NCBI GenBank assembly: GCA_003415625.1
Contig: PYIU01000006.1
Location: 1,240,001-1,304,000 of the forward strand
Reading direction: 5' to 3'
Length of the DNA stretch: 64,000 nt
From: Aquanectria penicillioides
Taxonomy: Eukaryota > Ascomycota > Sordariomycetes > Hypocreales > Nectriaceae
The translations under genes and the position numbers were made by a program. This document shows, piece after piece, positions 12,701-25,032 of the stretch. Under the pieces are notes generated by a model that did not search any database, had not been told where the DNA came from, and saw nothing but the letters and a program-made list of their open reading frames with translations. Position 1 is the stretch's first letter; the number at the start of each line of letters is the position of its first letter.

Positions 12701-15700
12701 CTTGGTCGATAGACGAGGGAAGGGTAAAGTCGGGGGAGGCTGACGTACCAATGCACGATGCTTGCTGCAAAGTATCATTTGAGTGATGGCAGGCGCGCAC
12801 GTCCCGGACATGAGCGGCGGCTCTTCGCAGTGAACACAGGCAGCCCTCGCAGGTGTGTTGGCAGGGGTTGGCGGCTGGAAGTGAAGAGTTCCGGTGATGA
12901 GGTGACACGAGGGTCGGGCAGCCAGCGTCCCGGACGAGCCCCGGGTGGATGAGATAGCAAGTGTGGCAAGGTGTGATCCTCTTAGTGGTCGGAATTGATT
13001 GTGGTGGTTGCGAGGCGAGTGTTCAGATGACGAGAGCGGCGTGCGGCGCGTGGCGTGCAGAGGGAGCATCTGGTGGTGTTGCACATTGTGTGAATGCCTG
13101 AAATAGAGTAGATGGTGCAGGAGGACTTTGGGTGTGGGAGGTAGTAGGGCTCTCTCATGATCTTCAATCCCGTTGCATCGTGGCTCCGATCCAGCGTGGC
13201 ACATCGCGCTCCCCCCCTCGCTCGCCCTCATGTGAGACCTTGCCTGCCCTGATGTTGTGATATTGGTCGAATGGAATACGCGCGTGGGTGATTGGACCCG
13301 GTTCCCCACTGCCACCCTCCGTCGTTTGGATGGTGTCTTTCTGGAAGCGAACGAGAGAGCTAAGAGGTAGCCTCGGCGCCTTTTCCCTTTCACCCGGTCT
13401 GTTCGTGTCTCGGGGAGGCCCTAGGGGCAGACTTGTTGCTATCGTGCGTTCCAACCGCTCTCTCACGAGTGCACGTACTCATAGGCGCTGCGCGCGAGTG
13501 AACCCTAGAGTAGCCGAGGGAAGAAAGCTGTGAGTCCATGAATGATGTAAGTGGACCGACGATCCTTGGAGGTGAGCAAGATTGCCAGGATAGTCGTGCT
13601 GCGTGTTTCTGCGAATGAAGTGCGAGGAGCCAAGTGGGGAAGCGGCCGATGAGGGACAGAACAAGGTGCAGAGAAGCGCTAGACAGGTCGCAGCCGTCGT
13701 AGTAATCCGCTAATCCTGAGGTAGGCTAGTGCGTCTGGCGGCGAATACTGGTAGAAGGATGCATGGAAGCTCTTAAAAGGACGCCAACCGCGCCAGGGTC
13801 TGCTCCAACCCCGCTGCTTGGCTTTGGTGCGGGCATGCCCTGGGCCACTAGGCAGCTGCGAAGCAGGCCCTCCAGTGGGACATGACGCCGGGTGAAATGC
13901 TGGGTTGCGGTAGTAGGAGCTCGTTCCCGCTAGACAGCCCACTGGGAACCACTGCGACCACTGAGAAACACTGGAACCACCGGGAGCCGCTGGAGGCCAG
14001 CTATTGAAGGGCCCGCTGGACCTGCGGCACTCACCGTTGGTGTCCCCGTTGGTGTCCGTTCTTGTGCTCAGAGGTCATGGCCCATTGGTGCTGCTCTTGT
14101 ACCCGTGATTATTGCCGTCCTCGCTTTTGACATGATCATGGCGTGAGCCCACATGGCCAGATGTCGACCGTGCCGGCCATGATTGTCCGGGCTCCAGACA
14201 ACGAGCTTTCCCCCGCCTTGCGGTGAAGATTGTTGGAAGAACATCCGGGGGGTCCTCGTTGGAGGTGTGCTTTTGCGTTTGCGTTGCGTTGACGACGAAC
14301 TATGATAGCTGGGGATGTGTCTAAAGTATTTGAGCCTGTTGGCTGGATCCGTAGGTTCCACCAGAACAGGACGATAATGCAACCAAGTCGTCGGCCAACC
14401 CAGACCAAATCCAGCTCATTCACCGGCACGGAGGTTAGAGACACCGTGCAATGCCATCGTGGTTCGGACCGGGACCTGGGAATGCCGACATCTTTTTTTT
14501 TCTTTTGTTCCTTTTGGCCATAGATCTCTCCTACTGGCTACTGCCTATGAAGGGTCTGCTTCGTGGCTGCGCTATTGGTCACGAAGAGTCGAAGCTCGAG
14601 CGTTCGAAATCTACGGCATTCCCTGGTTCCAACAGCGTGTCCTTTCTGAAGCACCAAAAGGGACACCGAGCGACACCACCCCCCATTGAAGACGGAGGAT
14701 GCGGGAACTTGGGCACACTGCAGGTGCCGTGCTGATGGGAGGGGAGAGGGGAGAGGGCAGATGCGGTGATTGAGTGCGGTGGTGTCTCAAGAATGAGGAG
14801 CACCAAACAGTGGATAGAAGTTGTTCAAAGTGGAGTCCCGATTCGTACCCAAGTCCATCACTTGGTAGGTGCAAGAGGCCTGGAGGTAAGCTGGTAAGAG
14901 GGAGGATGGGGATGGGCTGGATAGGTTGGTTTGGTGAGGTGGGCTCTTGCAAAAGGACCTGAGCTGCGTGCCCCCCTCTTCGTACTATGTACCCACGGAG
15001 CCCCGGGAGTGGACCGCTTTAGCGCCTGTGGACGACGCAGCGGGTGAATTAAGGTGCACCCGGCGGCTTTTGACATGCTTGGCCTGGTATTATCGAGTGG
15101 GACCGGGTGCCGGTTGTTTAGCCTCTGTGGATGCACTTACGGATGTTGTTGTGTGTGTTTGTTGCTGCAACGAGCGAAAAGCTGGCCCAACTAGTCTGGA
15201 CACGAGCGTCACCAAGAGGAAAAAAAGAGCATTGAGAGTGAGATAGACAAACCTCAAACTAGCCAGGGGGCTTATCTGTCGCTGCCTGGATGGAATCGAC
15301 AGGGCCGTTGAAGTGACGTTGATGTAGGTACGTACAAGCGGCTGCACTACGACCGCCATCCTTCGGCGTTCCCGAGCCCCCGCGTAGAAATGCGAACATT
15401 GGCCAGAGTTGCGACAGAAGACAAGAAGGAAGGGCAAGAAAAAAAACTAGAAAAAAAAAACAGCCTGCTTCGTTCATATTTCCTAATGATATTCCACACC
15501 AACGGCGGCCTACGTAGTAGGTAAACCGGTGCCTGACCTAGCCGGAGGCTTATATTGCCTTGTTAGTGTGGTGTACTGGTAACTGGTTTCTTTCTCAGGT
15601 GTATGAGTGAGCGAGGGATAGGTGAGACGCCTGGGGTCTGGACAACACAGACATCGTCCGTCCAAGCAAGACGATCGATCGAGTGAGTGAGTGAGTGAAT

Positions 15701-16577
15701 GGGTGAAGTAAGGGACCAGGGAATGGGACTGGGGCAGGACAATGTCGAAGTTGAAGGACCCGAAAATCCCGTCGGCTAGTTCCTTTGGTTTTTCTCGTTC
15801 ATGGCCATCTTCATCCCTCCCCCTGGTCCTATGCCCTTGCCAGTTCGTGCATCTCATCTCATTTAATCACCCATCCCTTGAGTATGGTCCCCGACTTGGC
15901 ACCCCATTCCGCTCCCAGGACCAGCCCCCGATCCAGACCCCAACTCGGAGGAAAAGGCTTCTCGTTTCATGGGCGATTGGAAGGAAGGATAGGATTATGA
16001 TCAATTGGGAGTGGTACGGGAAACGCCCCGAGGAGGACGACGACGATGGGAGGGCGAGGGACAGGGGAGGAGAGCAGAGAGCAGAGAACAGGATGGGGCT
16101 TGATTGCGTGAGTGTCCCACTGCTGGGAGCCTCCACTACCGTCCAACCTTGCTGAAGAGGCACATCCGGTGATATATCGCGTCGCGTTTCTTGACTCGTT
16201 CCCGCCCTGGATCCGGTTCAAACCGAGATGAAGAGATTTTCATCCGGTTTCTCTACTTATTTGTTCCGGACGAGGCGTTAACGGATGTTAGCTGGAAAGC
16301 CAGAGTGTAAATTCAAGGAAAAGCCATTCCAGGCGACACAGCAGTTCGTCGACGGCGCTGGCACTACAGCACCTACCGGGCGGCCACTAGCCCCAAAGGC
16401 GCCTTAGCCGGGGATCCCTCATCGATGGCCCCCGAGTATCCCCCCGAAGCCACCCCTGCCGGGGGCCGTTTGCTGGGGGGGCACCGGGTGGGCGACCTAC
16501 CCCAAGGTGCAGGGGACCCCTAGTGGCCTAGCAGAAGCAGAAGCACAGGCAGAATCGGGATCAGAGCAGGAAGAGGA
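9782..16577. other. Long stretch without a recognised gene
   Basis: About 6.8 kb of unique-looking sequence. Open frames here are short or compositionally biased (many Ser, Arg, His, Pro). There is a G-rich run near 11417-11440 and A/T homopolymers near 14490 and 15440. Together with the following 1.9 kb this forms an unusually long upstream space for the transcription factor at 18.5 kb. Confidence 0.4.
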
Positions 16578-16578
16578 A

Positions 16579-16595
16579 GAGAGATAGATAGAGAG

Positions 16596-16654
<59 letters not shown>
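16579..16654. repeat. GATA/GA microsatellite
   Basis: Interrupted GATA units followed by a pure GA run of more than 40 bases, seen directly. Confidence 0.95.
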
Positions 16655-16658
<4 letters not shown>

Positions 16659-17698
16659 CACAACACGAAGCGACTTGCTCGGACCAAGTCCAGTGCCTTG
16701 CTGCAACGCACATGCAGTGCGAACATGCAGCGCAAACCTCACTAGCGTCTAGCTCCCAGCTACCCATACCTGCTGGGAGCTACCACCACTGCCTACTACA
16801 GCCTTGAGCATACAGCCTACATACAACCTTCTAACATGTCTGCAGTGCTCCATAACTACCTGGGTACATACCATACCGACCTACCTACGTACCCGTCCGC
16901 GGCAAGGGCCAGCACCAGCACCGTCACTACCACACCACACCCGCGCTGCTGCACCACCCTCTCTCACACACCTCTCTCTCGCTCGCTCGCGCGCTCTCTC
17001 TGTGCATCCCATCCCATCCTTGCCATGCTCGCTCATCCTCGATCCCGCCGCTGGCCCCTGCCACCTTCCCACCTTCCCACCTTCTACCCTTCCAGGCTTT
17101 TTTTCTTCCTTCCACCCCTATCCCCTTCTTGAGCAAGCACCATCTCCACCCCTCCACCCCTCCTTCCCTCCTTCCCACACACACCCGACCCCTCCACCGT
17201 GGGCCGTGGACCATGGACCGTAGACCGTGGACAAGTGTGGTGCGCGGGCAATGGCCTGGCCTGGCCTGGCCTGTCGACCATAGGTACCTGGGTAGGTGGT
17301 GGTGGTGGCCCATGAAGCCATGGGGCTTGTCTCCCCATCTTTCTCCAAACCCATCACTCATCCATATTTGTCGCCCTCAAACCATGCGCGCCTCCCACGC
17401 TTCGTCTCTTTGATTGCCCGGTCTCAGTGCCCACGCCAATGCCACTAAGATATCGTCGCCGCCCAAATCTCTGTCTGCCAGCCAGGCTCTTTCCAGCGAT
17501 CCAGGGGAGCCCCGGTCAACCTGGCCTCGGTCGATGTGCCCCGCTGATCTGCTGGGCTCCCAGTTCATCTTCATCCCAGCCCGCCTCCGACCTAGACATT
17601 GTCCGTACCAAGTAGCACGTCCCACGTCCCACGTCCTCTCGCAGCAAAGCAACGCACCTGGGCTGGGGATGGTTGATGCCAACAGCGCGCCAACGCCG

Positions 17699-17715
17699 CC
17701 CCCCCCCCCCCCCCC
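17699..17715. repeat. Poly-C run
   Basis: Seventeen consecutive C in the leader region, seen directly; length is likely unreliable in sequencing. Confidence 0.9.
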
Positions 17716-17800
17716 TCCCCCATATCCCATCCTATCATGCCCCATCCCGTCCTTCCCTGTTGCTCTGTCCCGTCCCCATCCTGACTCCAGCCAAGCTCCC

Positions 17801-17823
17801 CATCCATCCATCCATCCATCCAC
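17801..17823. repeat. CATC tetranucleotide repeat
   Basis: Tandem CATC units in the leader, seen directly. Confidence 0.9.
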
Positions 17824-18250
17824 CACCACCCAGTGTTACTTAGTACTTAGATATCCACTCCCACCTCCACCTGCCTCTACTTGTGTCTCTCTATGTCTTT
17901 GCCTCTATCTCCCCCTCGTCTCTTCTTCGCCTCCCTCTGCCTGCTCTCGATCTTCTCCCACACTCTTGACCTAGGCCCACAAGCCCACAAGCCCACAAGC
18001 CCACAATCCCCCATCATCACCCCTGCCGGCTTCAGGGTCTCAAGTACTCGTCTAAACCCAGACCCTCCCCCAAGTTTGTCTTGTGTCACACCTCTCTCTT
18101 CCTCTTCAACTTTGGTCTACGTGCTTCCTGCTTCTACACCAACCTTGGCCACCACTTACATGTAAATACGTTGCTCTGTATGCACATGTTTTACCTGTCT
18201 TCTCCATCCCCAACAACCTACGTTTTTGCTCCAAGTTCCAACGCGGACCT

Positions 18251-18280
18251 ACTTCTTCTTCTTCTTCTTCTTCTTCTTCC
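18251..18280. repeat. TTC trinucleotide repeat
   Basis: About nine TTC units in the leader, seen directly. Confidence 0.9.
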
Positions 18281-18485
18281 ATACACTTTGACAAGATACG
18301 ACCTCGTTGTCCACTCCAACACTTCGCGAACTGAGTTCAGGCATTTCACCAGGAATCCCGTTCGTATGTCAACATTTCCAACTTTAGCCACCACCACTCG
18401 CCGGGACGTCGACATCGAAATCGACGACTCTTGTCAACTGAGACCATACACTTGCAATATCCATCACTTTTAAACAACATCCACA

Positions 18486-21108
18486 ATGACAGCCCTCTTG
18501 CCCAACAGACCGTCGCAGTCAAAGACCCCTCCGCAGTTCGCAAACGCAGAAGACGCGCTCCGGCTGGTGGAGCCTCTGATGATTGCTTCTCCTGTTCCAA
18601 GAAGAACATCAAGTGTGACCGAAGACGGCCCTATTGCTCACAATGCCTCGAAGTGGGCAGCGAGTGCTCTGGGTACAAGACCCAGCTGACTTGGGGAGTC
18701 GGAGTCGCCAGCCGTGGCAAGCTCCGTGGCCTCTCCCTACCCATCGCAAAAGCCCCTCCCGTCACTCGGGAGCCGAAAAGCTTACAACCGCACGCTCGAG
18801 ATCGAGCTCGAGCGTGGCTGTCCCAGGCGTTGAGCATGACGATACTGGTGCCATGTCTCGCGGCCCCATTGATATCCCTGTTGTGTCGCAAGTTGCCTCT
18901 GCTCCCACTACTCCGTATCCCATGGCCGGATATGACTATCTTTCCATGTCGCAACCCGAGAACACTCCTCCCATGCCTCATGGCAGTTGGGGAAGCATCG
19001 CCTACTCGCCTGTCCTCAGCCACTCCCCCGACACTACGCCCAAGTTCACCAGGTTTCCACTTCCGCTTGTGACTGAGGACCTCTCCTCCTCAGTTGACTC
19101 GCTTCACGAAGTTGACTACCTTTCTCCAATGAGCCAGTCCTTTACCAGAGAGGATATGCCCTACGTCCATAGCCCGACCTTTATCTATGAAAACTACGCA
19201 ACCGGGAACAGCTCCCCTGGCCCCCAGAGCCCACCCTCGTCTTTCTATCTGGACCACTCTAGGCCAATGGCTCCGACTTCATGCCCCAGCCTTGTCAATG
19301 CACCTTCGGACCCGGGCTCCAGCATACACTCGCACATGGATCAGTTTGACTCAAACCTCGGCCAAAAGCTCGTCCAAGATTGTGACACCTTCAGTGAGCT
19401 CCTTCCGGCGTCTTATGCACCCTGTCTGTTCTAATCTGTGGATAGGCGTCCCAGAAGCCGACGCCTACAGCACGAGCTACAACTCGGCCCCCGCGCATGG
19501 CAGTCTCCTTCTGTTCAGGAAGAGGATGTGAAATCCTACCATTCAGAACTTGCTCCTTCCCACTGGCCAACCACATCTGAAACCAAGTCGATACACGTGA
19601 GCCAAGATTTGGCCTCCAAGATGCCCTTTTTCATGGATTACTACGAAAACATCATGTGCCCATCGATGGTATTCATCGATGGCCCTCAAAACCCCTTCCG
19701 AGACCATATTATGCGATTGGCTGGAAGCAGCCCGAGCTTGCGGCATGCGATTTGTGCTCTGGCCTCGTGTAATTTGCGCATGAAAAGGAAGCTCAGCCTG
19801 GGCCACGACACTCGAGAGCTTTCAGACAAGCTGATGGCTGATAAGCATGCAGCCGAAGCCATCGCGGATTCTCAGTCGCAAGATCAGTCGCTCTCCGAGG
19901 AGTACGAGCACCGGAACCTAGCCGTCCATCTCCTAAACCAACAACTCAACGACCCCGCCAAATCTAGCCATGATTCTGTCCTTGCTACAATTCTCCTGCT
20001 ATGCCACTACAGAATGGTCGAGTCTGGAATTGCCAAGTTTCATACTCAGTTTGCTGGTGTCAACAAGATCCTTGCTTTACGGTCCAGGCAGCTGGCCAAC
20101 TCGGGTGACGCAGCCTGGATGGAGGCACTCTTTACTTACTTTGACGCGATTTCGGCTAGCATTAACGACCGCGAGGCGCAATTTAACCCTACATCTATTG
20201 GATTTGCCTCGGATGATCACACGCTTGCGGTGGGTGCCGAGAACCTCGTTGGATGCGATGGCGAATTGTTCAAGACTATCCGCAAGCTCGGTCGTCTGAA
20301 TCTTCTTTCACAGAGCCGCCCAGTGCAAAACCTTGGCACCTCGCCGAGGCCGCGCAATGTAGGTGCCGTGTCGCCGTCGCCCTCATACATGTCTTCATTA
20401 GGCCACGCCTTCAAGGATAATACGGTACCAGCAGGCATTCAGGGACAACAGCTTGGCGACCTCCACAACCACCACTTCGACGGGAACAACTTTGGCGCAG
20501 GAAATGAGGCGCTCTCTCCTGGGGCGTGCTCATCAGCCAACTACGATAACGATCGCTCCATGTTTTGGCACGAGTGGAAAGAGGCTCGTGTTGCTTTGCA
20601 AGAGTGGCAATTTGATGCGGCTCGGGTTACAGGCGCTTTGCCAGGGTCTCTTAGCGCGACGCAGTTGAGAGATCTCAGCTCGCTATCGGAGGCGTTCCGA
20701 TATGCAGCATTGCTTTACACAGAGCGACTTGTAAGCCCTTCCCTGCCATCCAGCCACCAGAGCATTCAAGGCTTGGTGAGCCAGGTGATATACTACGCGA
20801 CCAACTTGGAGACTGGCAGCAGCGCCGAGAAATTTCTTCTCTGGCCGTTATTCGTGGCAGGTTCCGAGTGTGTCAATGAATTGCAGCAGAGCATTGTCCG
20901 AAACAAATGCCGTGATATCATGTCCCGCTCCGGGTACATGAACAACTTGGCAGCACTTGAGGTCCTGGAGAAGCTTTGGGCGAGCGAGTCGACGAACCAG
21001 GAAAGTCTAAGCCCCGGGGCTCATATGACGACGGGTCGACCAGGACCATTCAACTGGACAAAGTGCATTGGGGGTCCAAGGGTCGAAGTGGAGTGGATCA
21101 TGTTTTGA
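18486..21108 (+). CDS. Zn(II)2Cys6 transcription factor with Fungal_trans_2-type domain; three apparent single-base deletions
   Basis: A nuclear DNA-binding regulator. The zinc cluster spans about 18584-18667 with spacing C-x2-C-x6-C-x6-C-x2-C-x6-C (CFSCSKKNIKC, then CSQCLEVGSEC). A basic KRRRR patch precedes it. A conserved linker (LTWGVGVASRGKLRGLSLP), a Ser/Pro-rich middle and a long C-terminal domain (FMDYYENIMCPSMVFIDGPQ, LAGSSPSLRHAICALASC) fit PF11951; the end, VEVEWIMF, is typical. One intron, 19394-19445 (GTGAGC..CTAATC..TAG). As written the frame breaks three times. Each break is cured by one extra base in a short run: C4 at 18526-18529, A4 at 18776-18779 and C5 at 19488-19492. Allowing for these, the protein is about 857 residues from ATG 18486. 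The layout recalls N. crassa acr-2-like regulators, but I do not assign a symbol. Confidence 0.85.
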
Positions 21109-22675
21109 AATGTTCTCCGCGGAGGAGTATCATGGGGGTGGGCAGCACAGCATGCGAAAGAGGCTTGACTGACTGCCTGTGTTGGACTTGACAAGCTTGC
21201 GTAGGGACAGGGATGGGGGGGTACGTTTTCTAGGATTACCTGGGGATTCATTTTCCATGATGGAGGGGAAACGGGACCGGAATCATGGAGATTGGGGTAT
21301 TCGCAAAGGCAGGACAGGAACAGAACAGGAACAGGAACAGGGCAGGCAGGACACAAGGACTGGACAGGACAGGATAGGATAAGATGGGCTGGGATGGGAT
21401 CATGGGGCTTGGCGGGGTCATGAATGTATCTTTTTTTCTTTTTCGTTTCCTTTTCTTTCCTTTTCTTTTTGATTGCTGGTTTGCATCTAGATAACAGCGA
21501 CGGCGTCATGGTTCTGCATATCTGCATTCGCATCTGGAGGATGACTATGTAGGTAGCTAGCTCCCTATCTGGGTAGGATCGAGGAACTTTGGAAAAGAAA
21601 TTCCCTGCATCTGCAAGCTTCCCGTTCTTGACAGCCTCGTCTTGGCCTTTTTTCCCCTCCCCCCACGCGTTGCGGTGACCGAAAAGGCACCCACTCGCTC
21701 GCCCACTCGCCCACTCACCCACTCGCTCACGCACAGGAAATCCTTCTACGGGGATACCGCATTCATCCCACGCGTGCGTGCACGAGCACTCGCAGCTTGC
21801 AGCTCGTAGCCGCCCCTGGTCCAGTTTCGGCGCCGCCGGCCATTTCTGGCGGAGCCGGCCGACGAGTTGCGAGAGCTGAAGCAGCGAGACAGCGAGAGCA
21901 CCCCACCAGCCGGTGAGCGGGACGGGCGATAAGCGCTGGGGACAGGGACCGGCGTGATTGGGTGGGGGGGAGGGGACCTTTCATTAGAGAGAGAGAGGCG
22001 TATTGAGCTGGGAGAGAGTGAGAGAGAGAGAGTGGACAAGGGTAGGGAGACGGAGACGCAAAGACGGAAGGTTTTTTGATAACCGGAGACCTGACGAGAC
22101 GAGACGGAGACCAGAAATAAAGGCTAGGCTCGGTAAGCACGTTCCTCCCTCCCTTACCCAGAGAGGCCACAGGTGAGAGCGACCAAACGAGGCGGACACG
22201 GACGGAGAAGGCTGGAGATACGGATTAGGGTCAATACAGTGACGTACAATCAACTGGACTATCAAGCAAGCAATCAACCAGTCTATCTAGCTATCAATCA
22301 ATCAAGCAGCCAGCCCACCCGCCCCAGCAGTCCGTCTGTCCGTCCGTCTGTCAATCCCCCAATCTGCCAACCACTACTGTACCAACCACCACAGGACACT
22401 AATAGCACACTGGACACACCTGCACCCTACGCCTACCGATGCTTGATTTGATTTAATGTGTGCGTGAGGCGCGAGAGACTAAGTGGGTGTGGGAATAAGC
22501 ACACCACGATTCGACACACACGACAAGACACAAACGGCACACGGATGGACAGCAAGGCTTTGGGATTGGACCTGTGGCCTGCGCATGTGAGGAGGAACTT
22601 TTGATGATGCGAACGGCGGTTTCGACGGTGTCCCGTGTTCATATCTAGAGAGACGGTCCCGAGAGCGAGGGTGAG

Positions 22676-22703
22676 GGCGGCGGCGGCGGCGGCGGCGGCG
22701 GCG
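22676..22703. repeat. GGC trinucleotide repeat
   Basis: About nine GGC units, seen directly. Confidence 0.9.
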
Positions 22704-23172
22704 TCGACCATGTTAGACGACCCAAGGCGACAGAGGACGGAGGACCGCACAGGAATGGCATTATACACGGGATGAACTGAACCAAAGCAGAAGAGAAGAC
22801 CGTCGCCAAGTTTGCCTGGCCACTGCGCAACACTACTGCTGTAGCTAAGAGGTGAGCTAGGTTGCCCGCGGGCCAATGCGAATACAGCCTGGCTGGAGCA
22901 GAGAGGAATTTTTGTATCGTGGATGAACGGTAGCGGGGAGGAGTCGAGTGATGCTATATCCGGGATGCCCGTAAATGTAGGTTGAAGCGACATGGGGTTC
23001 TCGCGAATGACGCTGCGCGCGTGTCTGATACTCTTCACTTCCACCACCATCATCACCAGTATCACTAGCAGCATCTCACCTCCCCACCAGAGTAATTGCT
23101 GCCCTGTGCGAGTTTAGGTACAGCACCTAACTTACCCCTACCTACCTCCCCTCCGGCACACAAAGTCCACGA

Positions 23173-23205
23173 GGTGGTGGTGGGGGTGGTGGTGGTGGTG
23201 GTGGT
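23173..23205. repeat. GGT trinucleotide repeat
   Basis: Interrupted run of GGT units, seen directly. Confidence 0.9.
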
Positions 23206-24216
23206 ACTGTCTGTCCATCTCATCCAATCCCATTCCCTCCCATTGTCAGGTTCGACGAACACCACCAGGGGCCAGAATAGACCAGACCAGACAAGGCAAG
23301 GCGAGAGAAGGCAAGGGAAGGAACCGAACAATGCAGGGGAGGGGGTGAAGGTTGAGGCCAGAGACGAGGGTAGACGGGGGTGGACAAAAGGAAAAGAGGT
23401 TAGACGATGTGCACGCACATGCTGCCCGGAGGGTCCGGGGTTGGGCTCATCATCCATCCTTCTCGATCGCTCCCTGGTCCCAGAGTGGTATCGCCGTGTT
23501 TTCCGCCACCGCCAGGGCCCGATGGAGGAGTTGACCTACAAAAAAACCCCCGAGTGTGGAACCCGAGTTTCACGACGAGATTCGGCAGCTTAGCACCGGA
23601 GAAGAAGGGGGAGAAGGGGAGGGGCTGAGGCTCCGATGAGACGCTGGGCACGAGGATCATGATATGATGCTTGGCAAGATGAGCATGACCACCCTGAGAA
23701 AATCACGGCATGGGAGTGAACCGCCCGTTTTGAACTTTGAATTTCCAATTCCATTGGTAACTTGAACTGACTCTTTGGTAAGTGGAATGGAATGAAACTG
23801 ATCATCATGTCGATGTTGTCTGTTGTGTGATCTGTGGTCAACTCAGCTCAACCCTTTGTCTCGCTTACAGAAACTGTAAGTGCTTCATTCCAAACAGCCT
23901 TAGTTAGAATGGACCTCACCGTTAACCTCGTGCCTCTTGCACTCGTGCCAGCCTCGGTTTCCTCTTTTTGTTTCTTCGGTTTCATCCTTTCGTTTTTTTT
24001 ATTTTTTAAAGCTCGTGCTAAGCTTTTGGATTTGGAGCCTTAGTCACAATGTTAGGAACACCCATGTTCTTGATGCAAAACTAGTGATCCTTCTTTGCTA
24101 CCCCAATTCAGGATTCGGTCGAATCATTTCAGGGGTTTCGACCTTGTGCTTTCGTCTTGATTCTCTGAAGGATCGGTGTCCCCGTTATTTGTCACAGCAT
24201 CCTCTCGGACACAGGG

Positions 24217-25032
24217 TCAGGGGCTAGAAGAGGCGTTTCGATCTAACATGATGATATCCTCGTCTGTGTCTTCCTTGTCTACAATCTGTCGATCTTCTCG
24301 CGGTAGATCCCTTGGCCAGGTAAACTCTCTGGATCCAGGAGGAGCTAGTGGAAGTTGTAAAGTCTCTGTTAGGGGCATTTGATACTGAGCCGCTGGCAAA
24401 GCCCTACGCTGCGGTTGTCGGTTCCCTATACAGCTCGCATCAGTGACTTCCCATTCCGTAGAGCAAATGCTATCCGCACCTGCATCTATCCATCTTGAAT
24501 CCCGTATCTGGTGTCGGCGAAGCTCCTTACCACTTCGAAGTGCATCTCGTGTCACTACCATATCCCATAGTCGGAGCCCTCTCAGCTGTTTGACCCTCTT
24601 CCGCGCCGCTCGTGCCTCGTACGCCTTCTCGTACAGCACATCCCAGATCATCAGGCCGTACTCAAATGTCCACTCGGCAACCCACTGTATCTCTTCAACT
24701 TGCAGCAGGCGGGAACTCTCGAGGCGTTTATCCTCATGAAGCTCGCGGGAGCGTAGGTTGTCAAGGAGTTGAGTTCGAATCTCGGGTGGGAGCGAGGCGG
24801 TGTCTTCAGCGAGGGCATCGGCGCGGACGTTCCAGGTCGTCGATCGAGCATCGTCCTCTGCCGTCCAGAGGCGCAGGCTACAGTCTTCACAAGACCACAA
24901 GTAGCGGGTTATCAAAAGGGCACGTTGTTCAGATGGTGGACAAAGGAAGCCGCAGTGTGCAGTGCAGCCCAGCTTGAATAGGTTGCTGTGGCGGCATTGA
25001 AGATGCTGGATGATTGCGATGCAGCAGGGCAT
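24217..25032 (-). CDS. Unknown 271-residue protein with N-terminal cysteine module
   Basis: An uninterrupted frame from a real ATG, with protein-like composition throughout. The first 51 residues hold Cys3, 4, 13, 23, 27, 31, 48 and 51 plus His10, His15 and His26. The pattern C-x8-C-x-H ... C-x3-C-x3-C ... C-x2-C suggests a small zinc-binding unit. The rest is charged and probably helical (residues about 80-170: EIRTQLLDNLRSRELHEDKR and a following Trp-rich stretch), ending in an acidic tail (DKEDTDEDIIMLD). I do not recognise the family and give no function. It converges with the transcription factor and diverges from nothing close; the gene to its right (DUG3) is on the same strand. Confidence 0.75.
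   Translation of the reverse strand: MPCCIAIIQHLQCRHSNLFKLGCTAHCGFLCPPSEQRALLITRYLWSCEDCSLRLWTAEDDARSTTWNVRADALAEDTASLPPEIRTQLLDNLRSRELHEDKRLESSRLLQVEEIQWVAEWTFEYGLMIWDVLYEKAYEARAARKRVKQLRGLRLWDMVVTRDALRSGKELRRHQIRDSRWIDAGADSICSTEWEVTDASCIGNRQPQRRALPAAQYQMPLTETLQLPLAPPGSREFTWPRDLPREDRQIVDKEDTDEDIIMLDRNASSSP

Larger units (their letters stand above)
16800..18485 (+). promoter_or_regulatory. Pyrimidine-rich leader/promoter of the Zn2Cys6 regulator
   Basis: About 1.7 kb strongly biased to C and T on the plus strand, with several microsatellites. It leads directly to the transcription-factor start at 18486. Fungal promoters and long 5' leaders of regulatory genes often look like this. If transcribed, upstream ATGs (for example near 17893, 18181 and 18366) would form short uORFs and could damp translation. 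The exact transcription start cannot be seen. Confidence 0.45.
21109..24216. other. Intergenic between convergent genes, no gene recognised
   Basis: About 3.1 kb holding the 3' flanks of two convergent genes. It contains GA-rich and CT-rich patches, a GGC repeat and a GGT repeat. The open frames follow these repeats and do not look like protein. Confidence 0.45.

Noticed and set aside
12632..13393. 253-codon minus-strand open frame
   Set aside because: Composition is Arg/His/Pro/Ser-biased low complexity in GC-rich DNA, the opposite strand is equally open, and no motif or splice structure is seen.
22433..23074. 213-codon minus-strand ORF
   Set aside because: Built on the GGC repeat (poly-Ala) and lacks any motif.
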